From: Bacteroidales bacterium
GTDB taxonomy: Bacteria; Bacteroidota; Bacteroidia; Bacteroidales; Lentimicrobiaceae
Assembly: GCA_022837485.1 (NCBI GenBank)
Contig: JALHHH010000007.1
Location: forward strand, 1 to 63,235
Length of the DNA stretch: 63,235 bases
Direction: 5' to 3'
Part shown: one piece after another, positions 8,674 through 15,502 of the stretch
How positions within the stretch are numbered: the first letter of the stretch is position 1
Layout of the letters: every line of letters starts with the position of its first letter
Made by a program: the position numbers and the translations under genes
Notes under the pieces: generated by a model
The model's input: the letters and a program-made list of their open reading frames with translations, nothing else
Told to the model about the DNA's origin: nothing
The model's database searches: none

Positions 8674-10429
8674 ACGAACAACCGGAAAAGTATCGGGTAT
8701 TATCTCAAACCTGGTAATTGTTGACGTAAATGGTCCGGTTTCACAAAATGAGATTTGCTTTATAGATCTCAAGGGCACCCGCCTTATGGCCGAAATTATT
8801 AAGGTGCTTGGAGATAAGGCTTACGTGCAGGTTTTTGAAAGCACCCGGGGACTCCGGATTGGTGAACCCGTTGAATTTATGGGTCACATGCTTGAAGTTA
8901 CACTGGGCCCCGGCATCCTTTCGCGCAATTTCGACGGACTGCAAAACGACCTCGATAAAATGGAAGGAACCTTCCTGAATCGTGGTGAATACACCGCCCC
9001 AATCGACGTTGACCGTGAATGGGATTTTACTCCTATTGCCAGGGAAGGCGATAATGTTATCGCAGGAAGCTGGATCGGAGAAGTTAAGGAAAACTGGATA
9101 GGACACAAAATCATGGTTCCCTTTAAATTTGAAGGAAAGTATGTGGTTAAGTCCGTAAAACCTGCCGGTACCTATAAGGCGTCGGAAACCGTTGCCATAC
9201 TTACCAATGCCGGTGGCCGAGACTTTGAGGTAAGTATGATTCAGAAATGGCCGGTAAAGGTTCCCATCCGGGCCTATACCGACAAGCCCAGGCCGTTCCG
9301 TCTCATGGAAACCGGAGTTCGTATCATCGATACCATGAATCCTATTGTTGAAGGCGGCACAGGCTTTATTCCCGGACCCTTCGGCTCGGGGAAAACCGTA
9401 CTTCAGCATGCCCTTTCAAAACAGGCCGAAGCCGATCTTATCATCGTTGCCGCCTGCGGTGAGCGTGCCAACGAAGTGGTGGAAATCTTTACCGAGTTCC
9501 CCGAACTCGACGACCCCCGCACCGGACGAAAGCTGATGGAACGTACAACCATCATTGCAAATACTTCCAACATGCCGGTTGCCGCCCGCGAAGCATCGGT
9601 TTATACTGCCATGACCCTTGGTGAATACTACCGGACGATGGGACTTAAAGTTTTGCTGCTGGCCGACTCCACCTCCCGCTGGGCACAGGCTCTTCGCGAG
9701 ATGTCGAACAGGATGGAAGAATTGCCCGGACCGGATGCATTCCCCATGGACCTGCCCGCCATCATCTCAAGCTTCTACGCCCGAGCAGGCTATGTATTCC
9801 TGAATAACGGCCAGACCGGCTCCATTACCTTTATAGGTACCGTTTCACCTGCAGGAGGTAACCTTAAGGAACCCGTAACCGAATCAACGAAAAAAGCCGC
9901 CCGCTGCTTCTTCGCCCTTTCGCAGCAGCGAGCCGACAGCAAACGGTATCCGGCAGTGGATCCCATCGACAGCTATTCCAAATACCTCGAATATCCGGAA
10001 CTCCAGGAGTTCCTGTCCGAAAATATATCTCCGCAATGGCTCGATAAAGTGCTCGAAGCAAAAAATATTCTCCTCCGCGGCAAGGAAGCCTACGAACAGA
10101 TCAATATTCTTGGCGACGACGGCGTTCCCATCGATTATCACCTGCGTTACTGGAAGTCGGAAGTTATCGATTTCGTGATTCTTCAGCAGGATGCCTTCGA
10201 TAAAACCGATGCCTCCACACCCATCGTCCGTCAGCGCGAAATGCTCGGAAGGGTTCTGGATGTATGCCGGGCCGATTACAGCTTCGATGGATTTGAAGAG
10301 GTAAACCCTTACTTCAAAAGGGTAATAAACGTTTTTAAACAAATGAACTATTCCGGATTCCAGAGTTCCGAATACGAGAAGTATGCTGCTGAACTGGAAG
10401 AAATTCTGACAGAAAGGAGGACCGCGTAA
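8660..10429 (+). CDS. atpA: V/A-type ATP synthase catalytic subunit A
   Basis: 589-aa catalytic subunit of the V1/A1 hexamer. Walker A is GPFGSGKT at 239-246. The V-type non-homologous insert lies between the N-terminal barrel and the P-loop (about 115-200: EYTAPIDVDREW, PVKVPIRAYTDKPRP). Further motifs are AACGERANEVVE (catalytic Glu), LLLADSTSRWAQALREMS (Walker B region) and TGSITFIGTVSPAGGN. The start at 8660 overlaps the DUF2764 gene by 14 bp. The stop overlaps atpB in TAATG. Confidence 0.97.
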   Translation: MEENKRTTGKVSGIISNLVIVDVNGPVSQNEICFIDLKGTRLMAEIIKVLGDKAYVQVFESTRGLRIGEPVEFMGHMLEVTLGPGILSRNFDGLQNDLDKMEGTFLNRGEYTAPIDVDREWDFTPIAREGDNVIAGSWIGEVKENWIGHKIMVPFKFEGKYVVKSVKPAGTYKASETVAILTNAGGRDFEVSMIQKWPVKVPIRAYTDKPRPFRLMETGVRIIDTMNPIVEGGTGFIPGPFGSGKTVLQHALSKQAEADLIIVAACGERANEVVEIFTEFPELDDPRTGRKLMERTTIIANTSNMPVAAREASVYTAMTLGEYYRTMGLKVLLLADSTSRWAQALREMSNRMEELPGPDAFPMDLPAIISSFYARAGYVFLNNGQTGSITFIGTVSPAGGNLKEPVTESTKKAARCFFALSQQRADSKRYPAVDPIDSYSKYLEYPELQEFLSENISPQWLDKVLEAKNILLRGKEAYEQINILGDDGVPIDYHLRYWKSEVIDFVILQQDAFDKTDASTPIVRQREMLGRVLDVCRADYSFDGFEEVNPYFKRVINVFKQMNYSGFQSSEYEKYAAELEEILTERRTA

Positions 10430-11754
10430 TGGAAACAAAAGCATTTCAGAAAATATATACCCGAATCACTCAGATTACTAAAGCTACCTGCTCGCTCAAA
10501 GCTACCGGTATAGGCTACGAGGAGATGGCTACCGTAAACGGACGCCTTGCTCAGGTGGTGAAAATCGTCGGCGACAACGTCACCCTTCAGGTATTCTCGG
10601 GTACCGAAGGAATCCCTACAAATGCTGAAGTAGTTTTTCTGGGCAGGCCTCCCGTTCTCCGGGTCAGCGACGACCTTGCCGGCCGCTTCTTCAACGCCTA
10701 CGGGCAGCCCATCGACGGTGGCCCGGAAGTGGAAGGCGAAGAACGCGAAATCGGAGGACCATCGGTTAATCCGGTCCGCCGCAAGCAGCCTTCAAAACTC
10801 ATCGCTACTGGTATTGCAGGCATCGACCTGAACAATACTCTGGTAACCGGACAAAAAATTCCCTTCTTCGCCGATCCCGACCAACCCTACAATCAGGTGA
10901 TGGCACAGGTAGCGCTCCGGGCGAAAGCCGATAAAATCATCCTTGGCGGGATGGGACTTACCAACGACGACTACCTTTATTACAAGAATGTTTTCGACAA
11001 TGCCGGTGCTCTTGACCGTATCATAAGCTTCGTAAATACGACCGAGAATCCCCCGGTTGAACGACTGCTGGTGCCCGATATGGCACTGACTGCCGCCGAG
11101 TATTTTGCATTTAATAAGAAGGAGACGGTGCTGGTACTGCTCACCGACATGACCCTTTATGCCGATGCCCTGAGCATTGTTTCGAATCGAATGGATCAGA
11201 TCCCATCGAAGGACAGTATGCCGGGGTCGCTCTACAGCGACCTGGCAAAGATCTACGAAAAGGCTGTACAGTTCCCCGAAGGGGGGTCCATCACCATTAT
11301 TGCGGTTACTACCCTCTCTAGCGGCGATATTACGCACGCAATTCCCGATAATACCGGATATATTACGGAAGGACAGCTCTTCCTGCGTCGCGATTCGGAT
11401 ATCGGAAAAGTTATCGTAGACCCGTTCCGTTCGCTGTCGAGGCTGAAACAGCTGGTTATCGGTAAGCAAACACGCAAAGACCATCCGCAGGTAATGAATG
11501 CCGCCGTGCGTCTGTATGCCGATGCTGCCAATGCACGGACCAAGCTTGAAAACGGTTTCGACCTCACCGATTACGATGAGCGTACCATGAATTTTGCCCG
11601 TGAATATTCCGAAAGCCTGCTGGCCATCGACGTTAACATCGATACCACCTTAATGCTCGATACTGCCTGGAAGCTTTTTGGCAGATATTTCACCAAAGCG
11701 GAAGTCAGCGTTCGTCAGGAATTCGTTGACCTGTACTGGCCGGCTGATGAATAA
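10429..11754 (+). CDS. atpB: V/A-type ATP synthase regulatory subunit B
   Basis: 441-aa non-catalytic nucleotide-binding subunit that alternates with A in the V1/A1 hexamer. It lacks a canonical P-loop (TGQKIPFFADPDQPYNQV replaces it), as expected of V-type B subunits. It retains LVLLTDMTLYADALSIVSNRMDQIPSKDSMPG (conserved as blocks) and LPVI-like elements such as ITEGQLFLRRD. Start codon overlaps the atpA stop. A gap of 96 bp without an evident promoter separates it from atpD. Confidence 0.96.
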   Translation: METKAFQKIYTRITQITKATCSLKATGIGYEEMATVNGRLAQVVKIVGDNVTLQVFSGTEGIPTNAEVVFLGRPPVLRVSDDLAGRFFNAYGQPIDGGPEVEGEEREIGGPSVNPVRRKQPSKLIATGIAGIDLNNTLVTGQKIPFFADPDQPYNQVMAQVALRAKADKIILGGMGLTNDDYLYYKNVFDNAGALDRIISFVNTTENPPVERLLVPDMALTAAEYFAFNKKETVLVLLTDMTLYADALSIVSNRMDQIPSKDSMPGSLYSDLAKIYEKAVQFPEGGSITIIAVTTLSSGDITHAIPDNTGYITEGQLFLRRDSDIGKVIVDPFRSLSRLKQLVIGKQTRKDHPQVMNAAVRLYADAANARTKLENGFDLTDYDERTMNFAREYSESLLAIDVNIDTTLMLDTAWKLFGRYFTKAEVSVRQEFVDLYWPADE

Positions 11755-11850
11755 ACCGGTGGATTTTGGCAGGAGACAATGGTTAGTATCCCGTGTTTCC
11801 GTCCCGGAAGTTTTAAGTCGCTTTCAGCAACCCGAATACAAGAATGTGAA

Positions 11851-12453
11851 ATGGCAATAAAGTTTCAATACAATAAAACCTCGTTACAGGAACTCAACAA
11901 GCAGTTGAAGGTGAGGGTGCGGGCTCTGCCGACCATTAAAAACAAAGAGTCGGCCCTGCGCATGGAGGTGAAAAAAGCCAGGGATACCGCTCTGAATCTG
12001 AGTCAGCAACTGGACGAGGCCGTCGAGAGTTACCAGGGGATGGTGCGATTGTGGGGCGAATTCGATCCGGGACTGGTGAAAGTGGAAGATGTGGAGCTCA
12101 GCATTCGTAAGATTGCAGGAGTGCGCATCCCCGTGCTGGAAAACGTTCAGTTCAGCCTGGCGGAAATAAGCCTGTTCAACAGCCCTCTGTGGACCGCCGA
12201 TGGCATAGGAATCGTGAAACACCTCGCCAGCATCGGAATAGAAAGTGAGTTCTTTAACCGGAAAATGGCACTGCTCGATCATGCCCGCCGCAAAACCACG
12301 CAGAAAGTTAACCTCTACGAAAAAGTTCAGATACCGGGTTATGAAGACGCAATTTTAAAGATCAAACGTTTTATGGAAGATGAGGAGAATCTCTCCAAGT
12401 CGGCTCAGAAAATTGTTAAGGTTCGTCAGCAAAAGATGGAGGAAGACGTATGA
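11851..12453 (+). CDS. atpD: V/A-type ATP synthase subunit D (central shaft)
   Basis: 200 aa from the ATG at 11851. An in-frame ATG at 11779 would add 24 unrelated residues, whereas family members begin close to KFQYNKTSLQELNKQL. Subunit D forms the long antiparallel coiled coil of the central rotor shaft. Both termini are helical and charged (NKQLKVRVRALPTIKNKESALR; SAQKIVKVRQQKMEED) and flank a more variable middle, which matches that fold. The last four bases (ATGA) overlap the start of atpI. No subunit F gene is found in the operon. Confidence 0.9.
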   Translation: MAIKFQYNKTSLQELNKQLKVRVRALPTIKNKESALRMEVKKARDTALNLSQQLDEAVESYQGMVRLWGEFDPGLVKVEDVELSIRKIAGVRIPVLENVQFSLAEISLFNSPLWTADGIGIVKHLASIGIESEFFNRKMALLDHARRKTTQKVNLYEKVQIPGYEDAILKIKRFMEDEENLSKSAQKIVKVRQQKMEEDV

Positions 12454-14261
12454 TAGCACCGATGAAAAAGTATTCATTCCTGGTCTTCCACCGCGAGTAC
12501 GAAGATTTTCTGCTCAAACTTCGGGAATTGGGGATGGTGCACATTGTGGAGCGTGAAGGCAGCGTTACCGATGAGGTAAGCCGTCAGCTTCAGGAAGCCG
12601 GACAGCTTAACAGGCTGATCCGCTCACTGGAAAGCCGCGGATTGCCTTCTGCCTCTAAAGGCATGGATGCCAATCCCGAAGAACTCTATGCTGAAATCAA
12701 TGAAATTCTGCATCAGCAATCCGTTCTTAACCAACAGCTTGTTCAGATCCGGAAAGAAACTGCCGAAGTTATGCCCTGGGGCGACTTCAGCGAAGTCCTT
12801 ATTAAACGCCTTCACGATGCCGGAGTAAAAATCAGACTCTTTATGGCTTCTCAGAGAACCTGGATGCCTGAGCTTTACGCTGATTACGACATTTTTGAAA
12901 TCAACAGCATTGCAGGAATCGTATATTTTGCTCTGGTCGATACCGGGAATCCGCTGCCCGCGATGGATGCAGAGGAAGTGAAAATTCCGAAGCACTCCCT
13001 TTCCGGACTTGAACATCGCCGGCAGGAAGCTGCAGCCGCATTGGCTTCTTACGAAGCCAGACTCGATGATATTGCAGCATCCGGAACGGATATTCTTAAA
13101 GCTTATCGCAACAGACTTCTTCAGGATGCAGAACTCGAAAAAGCTATTAATAATGCATTGCCCGAAGCCGGCGATAAACTTCAAATACTTGAAGGGTGGA
13201 TTCCGGCTGAAAATACAGATGTAATTAATCATTTTCTCGATAAGGAAGATGTTTTTTACCTGATTGAGTCGCCCGTGCCCGGGGATTCCGTTCCCATTTT
13301 GCTTAAGAACAAAGGTTTTGCTTCGAAATTTGAAGTACTGGGTGAACTGTATTCTCTGCCTTCTTACAAAGAGCTTGATCTTACGCCGTTTTTCGCCCCG
13401 TTTTATACCATCTTCTTCGGCTTCTGCCTGGGCGATGCCGGGTACGGGCTGCTGATGATTCTGGCAACACTCTTTGCGAAACGAAAAGTTGCTGACGCCA
13501 TGAAACCTATCGTGACTCTGGTAACCTATCTTGGTATAGCAACTTTGGTATTCGGATTTATCAGTGGTACTTTCTTTGGAATTAACCTCTATGAATCCGG
13601 ACTTCCGGGATACCGGAACCTGCAGGCTATGTTCGTGGCAAACGATACCAATATTAACGATGTACTGTTTGCGCTTTCGCTGATACTGGGCGGCATTCAG
13701 ATTGTCTTCGGAATGGTGCTCAAGGCAGTAAATGAAAACATACAGTTTGGATTTAAGTATGCTCTTGGTACCATTGGATGGATTATTCTCCTGGTCGGAT
13801 TAGCAACCGTTTACAGCTTCAGCTCTCTTGCCGGTGTGCCAATGGTTGAGCTGAAACCCTGGCTGTATGCTGTTCTTGCTACCGGTGGCATTCTGGTTCT
13901 GTTTCTCAACAGCCCCGGAAAGAGTATCTTTATGAATTTTGGACTCGGATTATGGAACAGCTATAATATGATTACCGGTGTTCTGGGTGACCTGCTTTCC
14001 TACATCCGTCTTTTTGCCCTGGGCATTTCCAGCGCAATCCTCGGATTTGTCTTTAACAGCCTTGCCTTGTCGGTGGGCACAAGTATTATCGGGATATTCT
14101 TTATGGTAATTATCCTGGTGATCGGACACAGCATCAACTTGTTTATGGCCGGACTCGGATCCTTTGTTCATCCGATGCGTCTGACTTTTGTGGAATTCTA
14201 CAAGAACTCCGGCTTTGAAGGCGGAGGTCGCAAATATCAACCGTTTAGAAAATTAACCTAA
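12450..14261 (+). CDS. atpI: V/A-type ATP synthase membrane subunit I (a subunit)
   Basis: 603-aa stator subunit carrying the ion half-channels. The N-terminal ~310 residues are cytoplasmic and helical. The C-terminal part has about seven membrane segments starting near FFAPFYTIFFGFCLGDAGYG. The essential arginine facing the K ring is R520 in LSYIRLFALG. The next conserved block is GHSINLFMAGLGSFVHPMRLTFVEFYKN. It overlaps atpD by 4 bp and precedes atpK by 27 bp. Confidence 0.95.
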   Translation: MIAPMKKYSFLVFHREYEDFLLKLRELGMVHIVEREGSVTDEVSRQLQEAGQLNRLIRSLESRGLPSASKGMDANPEELYAEINEILHQQSVLNQQLVQIRKETAEVMPWGDFSEVLIKRLHDAGVKIRLFMASQRTWMPELYADYDIFEINSIAGIVYFALVDTGNPLPAMDAEEVKIPKHSLSGLEHRRQEAAAALASYEARLDDIAASGTDILKAYRNRLLQDAELEKAINNALPEAGDKLQILEGWIPAENTDVINHFLDKEDVFYLIESPVPGDSVPILLKNKGFASKFEVLGELYSLPSYKELDLTPFFAPFYTIFFGFCLGDAGYGLLMILATLFAKRKVADAMKPIVTLVTYLGIATLVFGFISGTFFGINLYESGLPGYRNLQAMFVANDTNINDVLFALSLILGGIQIVFGMVLKAVNENIQFGFKYALGTIGWIILLVGLATVYSFSSLAGVPMVELKPWLYAVLATGGILVLFLNSPGKSIFMNFGLGLWNSYNMITGVLGDLLSYIRLFALGISSAILGFVFNSLALSVGTSIIGIFFMVIILVIGHSINLFMAGLGSFVHPMRLTFVEFYKNSGFEGGGRKYQPFRKLT

Positions 14262-14288
14262 GTCAAATATAACCTTAATCACTTTACT

Positions 14289-14735
14289 ATGGAACCGATT
14301 ATTTTAGCTTACATTGGCGTTGGACTCATGATTGGACTTGCCGGCATCGGCAGTGCATTCGGAGTGTCGATCGGGGGAAATGCTTCTCTCGGAGCTCTGA
14401 AAAAAAATCCGGACGCGTTCGGTAATTACCTTGTTTTGAGTGCTCTGCCCGGTACTCAGGGACTTTACGGGTTTATGGGCTACTTTATCCTGGCCGGCTT
14501 TCTGACGCCCGAAATTACGCTTGCTCAGGCAGCTGCCGTATTCGGGGCCGGACTTGCCCTTGGATTTGTCGCGCTGCTGTCGGCCATCAAGCAGGGTCAG
14601 GTATGCGCCAACGGCATCGCTTCCATAGGATCTGGTCACGACGTATTCGGCAATACACTCATTCTGGCTGTATTCCCCGAACTTTACGCCATTATTGCCT
14701 TTGCGGCAACCTTCCTTATCAGCGCTTCGCTCTAA
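14289..14735 (+). CDS. atpK: V/A-type ATP synthase K subunit (ion-translocating ring) with Na+ ligand set
   Basis: 148-aa four-helix proteolipid (two fused hairpins) forming the rotor ring. The ion site reads L53-P-G-T56-Q57 in helix 2, Q102 in helix 3 and E131 in helix 4. The spacings (Q57 to Q102 = 45, Q102 to E131 = 29) match those of the Enterococcus hirae NtpK Na+ site (L61, T64, Q65, Q110, E139). This supports Na+ rather than H+ as the coupling ion. Last gene of the operon, followed by an intrinsic terminator. Confidence 0.95.
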   Translation: MEPIILAYIGVGLMIGLAGIGSAFGVSIGGNASLGALKKNPDAFGNYLVLSALPGTQGLYGFMGYFILAGFLTPEITLAQAAAVFGAGLALGFVALLSAIKQGQVCANGIASIGSGHDVFGNTLILAVFPELYAIIAFAATFLISASL

Positions 14736-14758
14736 AAAGAAATTGTTTTCGTGTTTTG

Positions 14759-14790
14759 AGCATTGCCGGTGTAACCGGCAGTGCTTTTTT
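14759..14790 (+). terminator. Intrinsic terminator after the V-ATPase operon
   Basis: A 12-bp stem (14759-14770 with 14774-14785, one G-T pair, loop GTA) is followed by a run of T to 14790. It lies 23 bp after the atpK stop, so the DUF4342 gene downstream is likely transcribed partly or wholly separately. Confidence 0.85.
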
Positions 14791-14858
14791 GCGTTTAATA
14801 ATCAGGTAATTCCCGGAAACGCCCGAAAAAAAAAGAATAGTCTAAAACACAAAATACC

Positions 14859-15101
14859 ATGGAAACAAAAAGTGAATTTAAGGTTAAAGGTGAAGACCTG
14901 CTGGCAAAGGTAAAGGAGTTGATCCACCAGGGAAATATCACCCGCATCATTGTTAAGAACGATGAAGGCAAGGTTTACCTCGAAATCCCGGTGACCATTG
15001 GTGTTATCGGTGCGCTAGTGGTACCGGTACTGGCCGCGGTTGGAGCTCTGGCTGCACTTGCATCCAACTTTACGATTGAGGTGGTGAAAAAGGAAGAATA
15101 A
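14859..15101 (+). CDS. Small DUF4342 membrane protein
   Basis: 80 aa. An N-terminal DUF4342-like domain (KVKGEDLLAKVKELIHQGNITRIIVKNDEGKVYLEIPVTIGVIG, conserved blocks) is followed by one hydrophobic segment (about 45-68, GVIGALVVPVLAAVGALAALA) and a short charged tail. The N-terminal part resembles a UBA-like helical fold, and the protein is probably anchored in the inner membrane. Its function is unknown. It follows the V-ATPase operon after a terminator with a 68-bp gap. No clear promoter of its own was seen. Confidence 0.8.
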   Translation: METKSEFKVKGEDLLAKVKELIHQGNITRIIVKNDEGKVYLEIPVTIGVIGALVVPVLAAVGALAALASNFTIEVVKKEE

Positions 15102-15375
15102 TACCTGAAGGTAAATTCATCCGTGAACAGTGAGGTATAGGAGCAACCTGTGTTTAACAGGGAATATGCTGCATACGTTTTATTAATTATTTACTACAAT
15201 TGCCTTTTACCGGTAATCGTGGTTTGGTTTGGTTTCGGACAATTGGAAAAAGCTGTATGGCCAATTTTTGCGATATAGTAAATTGATTATGCAGTACGTG
15301 GATAAAATATTTACCGAAAACGAATGCAGGTGTAAATATATTTGAAATAAATTTTTATTACTATTTGTTAATTTT

Positions 15376-15383
15376 TATTTTTG
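15376..15383 (+). promoter_or_regulatory. Predicted -7 box of the hybrid kinase gene
   Basis: TATTTTTG matches TAnnTTTG. Transcription would begin near 15390. No TTG is found at the expected -33 spacing, so support rests on the -7 element and its position. Confidence 0.4.
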
Positions 15384-15401
15384 CGGTTCTCACAACATGA
15401 T

Positions 15402-15428
15402 TTGCACTCTGCTGGCAGCAGAATGCAA
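15402..15428 (+). promoter_or_regulatory. Stable inverted repeat in the kinase leader
   Basis: A 12-bp stem (15402-15413 with 15417-15428, one C-A mismatch) closes a GGC loop. It would fold at about +12 to +39 of the predicted transcript. There is no proper T-run after it, so it is more likely an mRNA 5' hairpin or a protein-binding dyad than a terminator. Confidence 0.45.
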
Positions 15429-15502
15429 TTTACATTTATAAGAAAAAGAATCTGACCGGTCGTTCGGGTTTATAGGCCGATTCCGTCTTTCAGGGATGGC
15501 TT

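Larger units (their letters stand above)
15102..15502. other. Long AT-rich intergenic region before the hybrid kinase
   Basis: 401 bp without a convincing gene. It contains a short tandem GGTTT triplet (about 15221-15235), a predicted -7 box at 15376-15383 and a strong inverted repeat at 15402-15428. These last two suggest a structured ~110-nt leader on the kinase transcript. Confidence 0.6.

Noticed and set aside
15221..15235. GGTTT tandem triplet as a repeat array or phase-variable tract
   Set aside because: Only three units, outside any promoter or coding region.
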